Below are positions 41,654 to 50,975 of a stretch of 64,000 bases of DNA, one piece after another (within the stretch, counting starts at the first letter, position 1; every line of letters starts with the position of its first letter). The DNA lies in NCBI GenBank assembly GCA_037443565.1, contig JBBIOB010000008.1:3507-67506 (forward strand), read 5' to 3'. The position numbers were made by a program, and so were the translations under genes. The DNA is from Fervidifonticultor_A sp037443565. GTDB lineage: Bacteria; Sysuimicrobiota; Sysuimicrobiia; Sysuimicrobiales; Humicultoraceae. The notes under the pieces are model-generated. The model was not told the origin of the DNA. It saw nothing but the letters and a program-made list of their open reading frames with translations, and ran no database searches.

Positions 41654-43069
41654 TTACCCGGCAGACGCCGGCAGGTCGGGCAGGGACCAGCCGATGGCCG
41701 CCTCGACCAGGCGCGCCGCGGCCAGCAGGGCACCTTCGGCAAACGGGGCTGCCGCCAGTTGTATTCCGACGGGAAGCCCGTCCGTGGTCAGCCCGGCGGG
41801 CACGGCGATCGTGGGCAGGCCTGTGGCGTTGAAGATCCTGGTGAAGCGGGCCACCTTGCGGCGGACCTCGGGCCAGCGGGGGCCGCGCGGATCTGCGTCG
41901 GCAACTGACGGAGCGCCACCAGGTGCCGCGGGCGCCAGGAGCAGCGTGAGATCGCCGAGCGCGTGGTCCACCTCGGCGCCAAACTCCTCGAGCACCGCGC
42001 GGGCGGCGGCCACACCCTGTGGGGTCGTCGCCCCGCCCTGCTCGAGGAGGGCGCGCACGTCCGGGTTGTACTCTGCGAGCCTCCCGGGAAACGCCGTCTG
42101 GTGGAAGGCATGTGCCTCCGCGCGCAGCACGACGAGCTGGGCTTCGTGCACGGCCTCGACGCCCCTCAGCGAGAGAGGCCGGACACGGAGCCCGCCACCC
42201 TCGAGGGCCCGGGCCGCGCGGTCGAGGGCGGACTCCACCGCCGGATCGAGGTCGGCCTCGAAGAACGGACCCGTCAGGCGGCCCACACGCAGGCCCGCAA
42301 GGTCGGCGGTCATCTCCTGGCGGTACCGGCCCACCGGCACCTCCACGGTGTGCGGATCCCGAGGGTCACGGCCAGCCATGACCTCCAGCATCAGCGCGGC
42401 ATCCTCGACGGTCCGCGCCATGGGCCCCACGGTATCGAAGGAGTCGGCCAGCGGGAGCACGCCGCGCCGGCTGACGCGGCCGAACGTCGGCTTGAGCCCG
42501 ACGATCCCACACAGCGCCGCGGGGATACGGATCGAGCCGCCGGTGTCTGTCCCCACGGCGAGCGCCGCCAGCCTGGCGGCCACAGCGGCGCCAGATCCGC
42601 TGCTCGACCCGCCGGTGATGCGCTCGAGGTTCCAGGGATTCCGCGCGGTCCGTCCGTGCGGATTGACCCCGCTTGTGCCCAGCGCGAACTCGTTGAGGGC
42701 GGTGACGCCGAGCACGATCGCGCCCGCCCCGCGCAGCCGCCGGACGACCTCCGCGTCCTCGGCCTCCGGCTGCTGTCCCAGGAACGCGGCGCCGGCGGTC
42801 ATCGGCACGCCGCGGACGGTCATCAGATCCTTGATGGCCACGGGGACACCGTGCAGGGGGCCGGCCAACGTCCCCGTGCGGGCCTCGGCCTCCCGCGCGC
42901 GGGCCTCGGCCCGCGCGTCATCGGCGAGGATCCGTATGTAGGCCGCCACGTGCGGGTCGAGGGCGCCGACGCGTGCGAGGTAGGCCTCCACGACGTCCAC
43001 GGGTGACCAGCGGCGGCGGCGGACGGCGGCCGCGAGGGCGACCGCCGACAGCTGGAGAATCTCATCCAT
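41654..43069 (-). CDS. Amidase signature-family hydrolase
   Basis: Ser-Ser-Lys amidase. The lysine lies in VPVAIKDLMTVRG, the first serine in the GGSSSGSGAAVAARLA loop and the nucleophile region in GTDTGGSIRIPAALCG. 471 residues from the ATG at 43069 (MDEILQL). Resembles GatA, but gatB/gatC are not beside it, so a stand-alone amidase on small amides is as likely as Asp/Glu-tRNA amidotransferase. Divergent from acs. Confidence 0.85.
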   Translation of the reverse strand: MDEILQLSAVALAAAVRRRRWSPVDVVEAYLARVGALDPHVAAYIRILADDARAEARAREAEARTGTLAGPLHGVPVAIKDLMTVRGVPMTAGAAFLGQQPEAEDAEVVRRLRGAGAIVLGVTALNEFALGTSGVNPHGRTARNPWNLERITGGSSSGSGAAVAARLAALAVGTDTGGSIRIPAALCGIVGLKPTFGRVSRRGVLPLADSFDTVGPMARTVEDAALMLEVMAGRDPRDPHTVEVPVGRYRQEMTADLAGLRVGRLTGPFFEADLDPAVESALDRAARALEGGGLRVRPLSLRGVEAVHEAQLVVLRAEAHAFHQTAFPGRLAEYNPDVRALLEQGGATTPQGVAAARAVLEEFGAEVDHALGDLTLLLAPAAPGGAPSVADADPRGPRWPEVRRKVARFTRIFNATGLPTIAVPAGLTTDGLPVGIQLAAAPFAEGALLAAARLVEAAIGWSLPDLPASAG

Positions 43070-43131
43070 CCGTGTAGGACTCCTCGACGGGCGGCTTGAA
43101 TACACCCAGCATCTCAGCCGGGAGGACGCGT

Positions 43132-45087
43132 ATGTCGACCCGCCCGATCGAATCCCTGCTCGCAGAGGACCGCACCTTTGCACCCTCCGAAGCCTTCCGC
43201 GCCCACGCCACGGTCACCGACGCGACCATCTACGAGCTGGCCCGCGAGGACCCAGAAGGCTTCTGGGAGGCCGCGGCCGCGGACCTCCACTGGTTCAGAC
43301 GGTGGGACCGGGTGCTCGAGTGGACCCCGCCGTACGCGCAGTGGTTCGTCGGCGCGCGCACCAACATCGCGTACAACTGCCTCGACCGGCACCTGCGCGG
43401 CGTCCGGCGCAACAAGGCGGCCATCATCTGGGAAGGCGAGCCCGGCGACACCCGGGTACTAACCTACTGGGATCTGGCCCGGGAGGTCAACCGGTGCGCG
43501 AACGCGTTGCGCTCGCTCGGCATCCAGCGGGGCGACCGGGTCGCCATCTACATGCCGATGATCCCGGAGCTGCCCATCGCGATGCTGGCCTGCGCTCGGA
43601 TCGGCGCGGTGCACACGGTCGTCTTCGGCGGGTTCTCGGCTGAGGCGCTGCGCGATCGGATCAACGACGCGCAGGCCAAGCTGGTGATCACCGCGGACGG
43701 GGGATACCGCCGGGGGCAGATCGTGCCCCTCAAGCGCAACGTCGATCACGCAGTGGCCGAGACCCCTACGGTCCAGCACGTCCTGGTCGTGCGCCGGATC
43801 GGCGACGCGGCCGCGGTTCACGTGGTGGAAGGCCGCGACCGATGGTGGCACCGGGCGCTCGACGGGATGCGGCTCGACTGCCCGGCCGAAGAGATGGAGA
43901 GCGAGGACGTGCTCTACATCCTCTATACGAGCGGCACGACAGGGAAACCGAAGGGCATCGTGCACACCACCGGCGGCTACATGGTCGGCACGTACCTGAC
44001 GACCAAGTGGGTGTTCGATCTCAAGGAAGACGATGTCTACTGGTGCACCGCGGACATCGGCTGGGTGACCGGCCATTCGTACATCGTCTACGGCCCGCTG
44101 GCGAACGGTGCGACCGTCGTCATGTACGAAGGCACGCCCGACTGGCCGGAGAAGGACCGCTTCTGGGAGATCGTCGAGAAGTACGGGGTGACCATCCTCT
44201 ACACGGCACCAACGGCGATCCGCACGTTCGTCAAGTGGGGACCGGACTGGCCGGCACGCCACGATCTCTCGTCCCTCCGCCTGCTCGGGACGGTCGGCGA
44301 GCCGATCAACCCGGACGCCTGGACCTGGTACCGCAGCCACATCGGTGGCGACCGGTGCCCGGTTGTGGACACGTGGTGGCAGACCGAGACCGGGAGTATC
44401 CTCATCACCCCGCTGCCGGGGATCACGACGCTCAAGCCCGGATCGGCCACGCGCCCGTTCCCCACGATCGACGCGGCGGTCGTCGACGAGCGCGGGACGC
44501 CGGTCCCGCCCAACACCGGCGGCTACCTGGTGATCCGCCGGCCGTGGCCGTCGATGCTTCGAGGCATCTATGGCGATCCGAAGCGGTTCCAGCAGGTCTA
44601 CTGGGATCGGATCCCCGGGGTCTACTTCACCGGTGACGGAGCCCGCGTGGATGGGGACGGTGACTTCTGGCTACTCGGCCGGGTGGACGACGTCATCAAC
44701 GTCGCCGGCCACCGGATCGGCACCATGGAGGTGGAGTCCGCCCTGGTCTCCCATCCGATGGTCGCTGAGGCCGCGGTGATCGGGATGCACCACGAGATCA
44801 AGGGGCAGGCGCTCGCCGCGTTCGTGACCCTCAAGGAGGGCGGCGTGGGTGACGACGCGATGCTGGACGAACTGCGCGAGCACGTCGCAGAGAAGATCGG
44901 CGCGATCGCCAAGCCCGACCGGATCATGTTCAGCGCGGAGCTTCCGAAGACGCGGAGCGGCAAGATCATGCGGCGGCTCCTCCGCGACATCGCCGAGGGC
45001 CGTGTGTTGGGGGACACGACCACGCTCGCCGATCCATCGGTCGTCCAGAGCCTGCGGGAACGGTACGAGGAGGACGCGCAGGGTTGA
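43132..45087 (+). CDS. acs: Acetyl-CoA synthetase
   Basis: AMP-forming ligase that activates acetate or propionate. P-loop-like YTSGTTGKPKGIVHTTGGY, WWQTETGS (CoA/acyl pocket), VAGHRIGTMEVES and the acetylatable lysine in PKTRSGKIMRR. 651 residues from the ATG at 43132 behind GGGAGGACGCG. With the dehydrogenase complexes it feeds acetyl-CoA into respiration. Confidence 0.95.
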   Translation: MSTRPIESLLAEDRTFAPSEAFRAHATVTDATIYELAREDPEGFWEAAAADLHWFRRWDRVLEWTPPYAQWFVGARTNIAYNCLDRHLRGVRRNKAAIIWEGEPGDTRVLTYWDLAREVNRCANALRSLGIQRGDRVAIYMPMIPELPIAMLACARIGAVHTVVFGGFSAEALRDRINDAQAKLVITADGGYRRGQIVPLKRNVDHAVAETPTVQHVLVVRRIGDAAAVHVVEGRDRWWHRALDGMRLDCPAEEMESEDVLYILYTSGTTGKPKGIVHTTGGYMVGTYLTTKWVFDLKEDDVYWCTADIGWVTGHSYIVYGPLANGATVVMYEGTPDWPEKDRFWEIVEKYGVTILYTAPTAIRTFVKWGPDWPARHDLSSLRLLGTVGEPINPDAWTWYRSHIGGDRCPVVDTWWQTETGSILITPLPGITTLKPGSATRPFPTIDAAVVDERGTPVPPNTGGYLVIRRPWPSMLRGIYGDPKRFQQVYWDRIPGVYFTGDGARVDGDGDFWLLGRVDDVINVAGHRIGTMEVESALVSHPMVAEAAVIGMHHEIKGQALAAFVTLKEGGVGDDAMLDELREHVAEKIGAIAKPDRIMFSAELPKTRSGKIMRRLLRDIAEGRVLGDTTTLADPSVVQSLRERYEEDAQG

Positions 45088-45101
45088 CCGGGTCGGATCG
45101 G

Positions 45102-45890
45102 TCAGACGCGCTCGGCGGCTGACGGGGCGGGCATCAGGATCTCGCGCAACCGGTGGAGGGTCGAGGCCAGGACGCGCGAGACGTGCTTCTGCGAGATGCC
45201 AAGGCGCGCCGCAGCCTCGGCTTGCGTCAGGTCCGTAAAGAAGAGGTAGAACACGACCGCGCGCTGGAGGGGGTTCACGCTCTCCAGCGCGCTGAGCAGG
45301 ACGATGCGGTCTTCGGCGAGAGAGGTCGACGGGTCATCCGACCGACATCGGGTCCGGTCCAGGTCGACCGTGGACTGGCCCTCTTCATCCGCGGCATCGA
45401 GGGAGAGCGTCCGAACCACGCCGCGAGTGCGTAGGATCTCCGTCACCGCATCGACGGCGAGCCCAAGGGTCGAGGCCAGATCGTCCACCCCAGGATACCG
45501 ACCGTGCTCGTCCAGGTGCTCCCCCACCGCCTGCTCGATCAGACCGCTGGCGCGCTCCAGCCACCGTGGCCGTCGCACCAGACTGTGGTGGTCCCGCAGG
45601 TAGTGCCGGATCTCACCCCGCACGTAGTGACGGGCAAAGGGCAGGAACGGCGTGCCGCGCGATGGGTCATAGTGCTCGATCGCGTTCAACAGGCCCAGGA
45701 ATCCCACCTGCGCGAGATCGTCGTCATGGGATCCATTGCGGTACCCTGACGCAATGCCCCGCACCAGGGCCTCGCACCGCCGTACGAGGACGTCCTGGAC
45801 GTTGGGATCGCGCGTCGCCGCATAGCGCCGGGCCAACACGTCAAGGTCGGTGGTCGCTGGGACCGCTGGTGTGAAGGAGGAAACTGCCAC
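45102..45890 (-). CDS. RNA polymerase sigma factor, SigB/SigF/SigG type
   Basis: 262 residues. Region 2 is DDLAQVGFLGLLNAIEHYDPSRGTPFLPFA, region 3 follows (LVRRPRWLERAS...YPGVDDLASTLG), and region 4 helix-turn-helix is LTQAEAAARLGISQKHVSRVL. This group III sigma type controls general stress or sporulation-like regulons in Bacillota and Actinomycetota; no anti-sigma or anti-anti-sigma gene is next to it. GTG start at 45890. Convergent to acs and 94 bp downstream of lysC. Confidence 0.88.
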   Translation of the reverse strand: MAVSSFTPAVPATTDLDVLARRYAATRDPNVQDVLVRRCEALVRGIASGYRNGSHDDDLAQVGFLGLLNAIEHYDPSRGTPFLPFARHYVRGEIRHYLRDHHSLVRRPRWLERASGLIEQAVGEHLDEHGRYPGVDDLASTLGLAVDAVTEILRTRGVVRTLSLDAADEEGQSTVDLDRTRCRSDDPSTSLAEDRIVLLSALESVNPLQRAVVFYLFFTDLTQAEAAARLGISQKHVSRVLASTLHRLREILMPAPSAAERV

Positions 45891-45984
45891 GGTGGCCTCT
45901 GTGGACGGTGATTACTGTATTCACATGCAGAGCGGTCGGGCAGGAGAGATTGTTCCCCACGTCGTCACGTCTTCCCAGTCCGCG

Positions 45985-47205
45985 CTAGCGAAGCGTGTCG
46001 AGATTGAAGGCCCGGTGGACTGCCCGCACGGCGGTCTGGATGTCGTCGGTGGGCACGACGCACGAGATCTTGATCTCCGACGTGCTGATCATCTGGATGT
46101 TCACGCCCGCGGCGGCCAGGGCGCCGAACATCGCCGCGGCCACGCCGGGGTTGCTGGCCATGCCGGCGCCGATGACCGAGATCTTCGCCACTCCTTCGCC
46201 CGCCGCGACCTCGCCGCCACCGATCTCGCGGCCGACGGTGCGCACCGCCTCCTCAGCCGCAGCGGCATCGGGCTTCGTCACGGTGAACGAAATGTCGGCC
46301 CGCCCCCCGCGGCTGGCAGTCTGGACAATCATGTCCACGTTGATGTGCCGGTCCGCCAGAGCCGAGAAGATCCGGTGGGCGACACCCGGGATGTCCGGGA
46401 GATCGCGGATCGTGATCTTGGCCACATTGGTATCGTGGGCCACACCAGTGACGAGCCGTGTGCGTTCCACCTCCGTCCCCTCCTCCACGATCGTGCCGGG
46501 CGCATCAGTCCAGGTTGACCGCACGTGCAGACGAACCCCGTAGGCTTTGGCGTACTCGACCGAGCGGGTCTGCAGGACGACCGCGCCGCCCGAGGCCAGC
46601 TCCAGCATCTCCTCGTAGGACAGCCGGCTGAGCAGGCGGGCCTCGGGCACGATCCGCGGATCGGCGGTGAAGACCCCGGACACATCGGTGTAGATCTCGC
46701 AGGAATCCGCGCCCAGGGCCGAGGCCAGGGCGACGGCCGAGAGATCGGATCCCCCGCGGCCCAACGTCGTGATCTCGTGATCGGGGGTGACCCCCTGGAA
46801 TCCGGCGACCACGACAATCCGCCCTCGCGCCAGTTCCTCGTCGATCCGCCGGCGGTCGACTTCCAGGATCCGGGCCTTGGTGTGGACCCCGTCGGTCAGG
46901 ATCCGAACCTGGCTCCCTGTCAGCGAGATCGCCGGCTCGCCGATGACCTGGAGCGCCATCGACAGCAGGGCGATCGAGACCTGCTCGCCGACCGCCATGA
47001 GCATGTCCAGTTCGCGCGCGGGCGGCTGCGGCGCGATCTCTCGGGCGCGGGTGATCAATTCGTCGGTCATGTCCCCGGGTGCAGACACCACGACCACCAT
47101 GCTGGCGCCGGTCCGCCGGGTGGCGGCCACACGCTGGGCGACGTGGCGCAGCTTCTCCGTCGTGGCCACCGAGCTCCCGCCGTACTTCTGCACAATCAGT
47201 GCCAC
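45985..47205 (-). CDS. lysC: Aspartate kinase
   Basis: First step of the aspartate pathway. N-terminal VQKYGGSSVATTEKL, the active-site segment TLGRGGSDLSAVALA, then two ACT domains (KITIRDLPDIPGVAHRIFSAL, KISVIGAGMASNPGVAAAMF) for feedback by lysine or threonine. 406 residues. Overlaps thrC by ten bases; the order is hom-thrC-lysC. Confidence 0.95.
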   Translation of the reverse strand: MALIVQKYGGSSVATTEKLRHVAQRVAATRRTGASMVVVVSAPGDMTDELITRAREIAPQPPARELDMLMAVGEQVSIALLSMALQVIGEPAISLTGSQVRILTDGVHTKARILEVDRRRIDEELARGRIVVVAGFQGVTPDHEITTLGRGGSDLSAVALASALGADSCEIYTDVSGVFTADPRIVPEARLLSRLSYEEMLELASGGAVVLQTRSVEYAKAYGVRLHVRSTWTDAPGTIVEEGTEVERTRLVTGVAHDTNVAKITIRDLPDIPGVAHRIFSALADRHINVDMIVQTASRGGRADISFTVTKPDAAAAEEAVRTVGREIGGGEVAAGEGVAKISVIGAGMASNPGVAAAMFGALAAAGVNIQMISTSEIKISCVVPTDDIQTAVRAVHRAFNLDTLR

Positions 47206-48248
47206 CGTCGGCCTCCTTCGTCCAGAACCGCGCGGACTGCCTCAAGCGTAGCCGGAGTCTGCACCGGCTCGGGCCCTCTCACCACGTCGGGGTCCTTCAG
47301 TCCGTGACCGGTCAGCACGCAGACGACGTCGCCGTCCGGAAGCGCGGCCGCATCCACGCGGGCCAGCCCGGCCACCGCCGCCGCAGAGGCCGGCTCAACA
47401 AAGATCCCCTCGGCGGCCAGGGCACATTGTGCCTCCAAGATCTCTCCGTCGGTCACCTGCACGAACCCGCCGCCCGATGCCTTCGACGCCTCAATCGCGC
47501 CCTCCCAGCTGGCCGGCCGGCCGATGCGAATCGCCGACGCCACGGTCTGCGGCCGCACGACCGGCTCCCCGCGAAGCAGGGGGTTCGCGCCTTCGGCCTG
47601 TACGCCGACCACCCTAGGCAGACGCTCGATGCGGCCGGCCTCGAGGTACCGCCGGAATCCCTGCCAGTACGCGGTGATGTTCCCTCCGTTCCCGACCGGC
47701 AGCACGAGCGCCGCGGGAGTGTCGCCCAGCGCGTCGCAGATCTCATAGGCGGCCGTCGCCTGGCCTTCGAGCCGAAGCGGGTTTAGCGAGTTCACGAGCA
47801 CGAACGCGTCGCTGGCCACCGCCCGCACCAATCCGAGGGCATCTTCAAAGCGGCCGTCGACCGCCACCACACGCGCGCCGTGGGCCGCTGCCTGCGCAAG
47901 CTTGCCTCGCGCCACAACCCCTGCCGGCAGCAGCACCCAGCAGGACAGGCCGGCGCGGCCCGCATAGGCGGCCGCCGACGCGGCCGTGTTGCCGGTCGAT
48001 GCGCAGAGCACGCCGCGGGCTCCCGCGGATGCCGCCTGACTGACCGCCACGGTCATTCCGCGATCCTTGAAGGAGCCGGTCGGGTTGCTGCCCTCAACCT
48101 TCAACCAGACCGGCCGGCACAGGAGCCGGCTCAACCGCGCCGACGGGACCAGGGGGGTGCCGCCCTCGTGCAGCGTGATCACGCGGTCGAGCGGAGGCAG
48201 GAACTCTCGATACGCGTCGATGATCCCGGGCCACGGCACGAACGTCAC
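47196..48248 (-). CDS. thrC: Threonine synthase
   Basis: PLP enzyme converting O-phosphohomoserine to threonine. PLP lysine in NPTGSFKDRGMTVAVS, GNTAASAAAYAGRAGL, and the phosphate-binding PVGNGGNI loop. 350 residues, the short bacterial form. 18 bases after hom. Confidence 0.94.
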   Translation of the reverse strand: MTFVPWPGIIDAYREFLPPLDRVITLHEGGTPLVPSARLSRLLCRPVWLKVEGSNPTGSFKDRGMTVAVSQAASAGARGVLCASTGNTAASAAAYAGRAGLSCWVLLPAGVVARGKLAQAAAHGARVVAVDGRFEDALGLVRAVASDAFVLVNSLNPLRLEGQATAAYEICDALGDTPAALVLPVGNGGNITAYWQGFRRYLEAGRIERLPRVVGVQAEGANPLLRGEPVVRPQTVASAIRIGRPASWEGAIEASKASGGGFVQVTDGEILEAQCALAAEGIFVEPASAAAVAGLARVDAAALPDGDVVCVLTGHGLKDPDVVRGPEPVQTPATLEAVRAVLDEGGRRWH

Positions 48249-48266
48249 TGGCAGACTCCCGCGCGG

Positions 48267-49550
48267 CTATGCCGCAATACGAAGGACCGCGTGCACCGCA
48301 GCCACCGCGTCGAGCGCCTTCAGGCGGGCCAGCACACGCTGCATCGAGGCTTCCCGCGCCTCATGCGTCACCAGCACCGCGTCCGCGGTGACCCCGCGAC
48401 TCTTCTGCACGATCGACGCGATACTGACTCCTTCGTCGCCGAAGGCCCCGGCCACCTGCGCGAACACGCCGGGCCGGTCCGATACCTCGAGGAGGACACA
48501 GTACGGAACGACGATGTCGGCGATCTCGCGGATCGGGCGGCGAGGGAATTCCTGACGGCCGAGGCGACCTCCTGCTCCCCTCCGGATGTTGCGGGCCGCA
48601 TCGATCACATCGCCGACCACGGCGCTCGCGGTCGGGCCCCCTCCCGCGCCGCGGCCCTCGAGCACGATGGGGCCGACCGGATCGCCGTCGATCATGACGG
48701 CGTTCAGCTCATCGGCGACACTAGCCAGAGGGTGTGCCATCGGCAGCAGGCCGGGATGCACTCGAGCCTCGACCGCGCCGCCCTCGCACCGGGCGATGGC
48801 CAGCAGCTTCACGGCGTATCCCAGCTCCCGGGCATACGCGATGTCGCGCTGCGTGAGCCCGCTGATCCCCTCGCGGTAGACGTCGTCTCCGGCCACCCGA
48901 CAGCCGAACGCCAGGGAGGCGAGGATCGCGAGCTTCGCCGCCGCGTCATGACCGTCCACGTCATCCGTAGGATCGCTCTCGGCAAATCCGCGCTGCTGCG
49001 CGGCCACCAGCGCCTCGGCGAACCCCACACCGTCGTGGGCCATTCGTGTGAGAATGAAGTTCGTCGTGCCGTTGAGGATGCCAACAACCTGCCGGATGGC
49101 ATTGGCCGCCAGCGACTCGGTGATGGCCTTGACCACCGGAATGCCGCCGCCGACGCTCGCCTCGAAGAACAGGTCTGTCCCGGCGCGGGCGGCCGCGGCC
49201 AGCAGTTCGTCGCCTCGCGACGACATCAACTGCTTGTTTGCGGTTACGACGGCCTTGCCGCGGGAGAGCGCGGCCATGATGTACGAGCGGGCGGGTTCGA
49301 TCCCGCCGATCACCTCGACGACAACGTCGACCGCAGGATCCTCGACGAGTGCGCGGCCGTCGCCTCCAATGAGGCCGGCTGGCAGGGTCAGGGGGCGAGG
49401 GCGTTCAGGATGCGCGACGGCGACGCGCTGCAGGACGACCGGAATCCCGGCGCGGCCAGCGATCTCGCCGCTGCGATGTATGAGCAGATCAGCGACGGCT
49501 GTCCCCACCGTTCCCAGTCCCAGCAGCCCAATGCGACAGATCCCCTCCAC
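48267..49550 (-). CDS. hom: Homoserine dehydrogenase
   Basis: NAD(P)-dependent reduction of aspartate semialdehyde. Rossmann loop GLLGLGTVGTAV, the family motif GILNGTTNFILTRM, DDVDGHDAAAKLAILA, and a C-terminal ACT domain (LLEVSDRPGVFAQVAGAFGDEGV). The GTG at 49550 follows GGAGGATTCA; the frame upstream is not coding. 427 residues. First gene of the threonine run. Confidence 0.94.
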   Translation of the reverse strand: MEGICRIGLLGLGTVGTAVADLLIHRSGEIAGRAGIPVVLQRVAVAHPERPRPLTLPAGLIGGDGRALVEDPAVDVVVEVIGGIEPARSYIMAALSRGKAVVTANKQLMSSRGDELLAAAARAGTDLFFEASVGGGIPVVKAITESLAANAIRQVVGILNGTTNFILTRMAHDGVGFAEALVAAQQRGFAESDPTDDVDGHDAAAKLAILASLAFGCRVAGDDVYREGISGLTQRDIAYARELGYAVKLLAIARCEGGAVEARVHPGLLPMAHPLASVADELNAVMIDGDPVGPIVLEGRGAGGGPTASAVVGDVIDAARNIRRGAGGRLGRQEFPRRPIREIADIVVPYCVLLEVSDRPGVFAQVAGAFGDEGVSIASIVQKSRGVTADAVLVTHEAREASMQRVLARLKALDAVAAVHAVLRIAA

Positions 49551-49652
49551 TGAATCCTCCCTCCGGCCTGAGCAACGCCCCACGCATACCAGACGGCCGG
49601 AGGTGGTGTCAAGGCGACCCAGAGGCGGGCGACGGCGGGGCGGCACACGCCG

Positions 49653-49681
49653 TTGACGGTGACCGACCGGTGGGCTATCGT
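49653..49681 (+). promoter_or_regulatory. Candidate promoter of the first XRE-TPR gene
   Basis: TTGACG, 17-bp spacer, TATCGT. The distance to the ATG at 49719 is 37 bp, leaving a short leader without a strong ribosome site. Confidence 0.45.
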
Positions 49682-49718
49682 CGGGACGACGGGTGGCCGG
49701 TCGGCCGAGCGACTTCCC

Positions 49719-50951
49719 ATGGGTCGTCATCCATCACGCAGGCACACGTCGCCGGAAGAGGCGCCCGCCGGCAGGCGTATCCGGCAGCGCCGGCGGGATC
49801 TGGGGCTGACGCAGGCGGACTTGGCCGGGTCGGACTACACCAAGAGCTTCATCAGCCAGATCGAAGGCGGGCATGCGGATCCGTCGCTCGATACCCTGCG
49901 CCTCTTCGGCCGCAGGCTTCACCTGAGTCTCTCGACGATCGCCGGCGACGACGCCGACCGGCGCCTCGCCCTCCTGGCCGGGCTTCTGGCGTGGGCTGAG
50001 TCCCGCGCCGAAGCCGGCCGCTTGGATGCCGCCCGCCAGGCGGCGGCGCTGGTCCGTGAGATCGCGTCAGAGTCCGCGGCACCGCTGTTCGAAGCCGACG
50101 CCCTGCTGATGCTCGCGCACCTGGACACTGCGGCGGGGGACGTCGACGCCGCGCAGCGTGCGCTTGACGCGGTGGCCGCTCTTCCATTGAGGTCGGGGTC
50201 GCGGGTGAGCGTGCGGGCTGCGCTCGCACGGGGGGAACTGGCTCTGCGAAGGCGTGATGTGACGTCCTCCATCGAGGCATTCCGCCACGTCGCACGCTCG
50301 GGCCCTCATACTGCTCGCCATCCCGATCTGCGGGCACAGGCACTCATCGGGCTGGCCGCCACCGCGGACCGGTCCGGGGATCGACGGCGGGCCCGACGGA
50401 GGCTCGAATCGGCCCTCGCGCTGACCGCGCGCCAGGGTCTCCACAGCCTGCGCGGCGACGTTCACCTTCGGCTCGCGGCATTGGATGGTCTCGAGGGTCG
50501 ACACGATTCTGCCCTCCGGCACCTCGAGGAGGCCGCGCAGATGCTCCCCGCCCACCCCCGGACGAGATTGGCGACTCTGCTTGCCCTGGCGCAGGCAGCT
50601 CTGGCGTCGGGGGACCTACCCCTTGCTGAGCGGGCGGCGCAGCACGCCGGTCGGCTGACCGAGACCATTGACGATGCGGTCGCCCGGGCAAGGACCGGGG
50701 CGCTGATCGGACGGGTGCTGGCCGCGCAGGGCCGCCACGCGGATGGGGCGGCGCGGCTCTCCGAGGCCGCCTCGCTGATCCGCGGAGAGGCCGCCCCCGT
50801 CGAGGTCGTGCAGGCCGCAAGAGAGTTCGGGGAGTTCTACCAGGCGGTGGGCGATCGCGATGCGGCGGCGCGCTTCCTTGCGATAGCCTCCCGGCCCACA
50901 CTGCCGACGACGGCAGACGGCAGTACGCCTGGAGCCGCCGCTCCCTGGTGA
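49719..50951 (+). CDS. XRE-family regulator with TPR domain (first)
   Basis: 410 residues. Helix-turn-helix near 15-70: GRRIRQRRRDLGLTQADLA...SFISQIEGGHADPSLDTLRLFGRRL. The rest is a helical repeat array of TPR character (for example DALLMLAHLDTAAGDVDAAQRAL, RTRLATLLALAQAALASGDL). This HTH-TPR layout is that of RRNPP sensors such as PlcR and NprR and also of some peptide-independent regulators. The ATG at 49719 begins MGRHPSRRH. It faces the second, paralogous regulator tail to tail and shares a terminator. Confidence 0.82.
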   Translation: MGRHPSRRHTSPEEAPAGRRIRQRRRDLGLTQADLAGSDYTKSFISQIEGGHADPSLDTLRLFGRRLHLSLSTIAGDDADRRLALLAGLLAWAESRAEAGRLDAARQAAALVREIASESAAPLFEADALLMLAHLDTAAGDVDAAQRALDAVAALPLRSGSRVSVRAALARGELALRRRDVTSSIEAFRHVARSGPHTARHPDLRAQALIGLAATADRSGDRRRARRRLESALALTARQGLHSLRGDVHLRLAALDGLEGRHDSALRHLEEAAQMLPAHPRTRLATLLALAQAALASGDLPLAERAAQHAGRLTETIDDAVARARTGALIGRVLAAQGRHADGAARLSEAASLIRGEAAPVEVVQAAREFGEFYQAVGDRDAAARFLAIASRPTLPTTADGSTPGAAAPW

Positions 50952-50957
50952 GTCGGC

Positions 50958-50973
50958 CCCGGCCTGCGCCGGG
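50958..50973. terminator. Hairpin between the two convergent XRE-TPR genes
   Basis: CCCGGC and GCCGGG pair around CTGC in the 24-bp gap between the two stop codons. Suited to terminate both transcripts; no T-run. Confidence 0.5.
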
Positions 50974-50975
50974 CG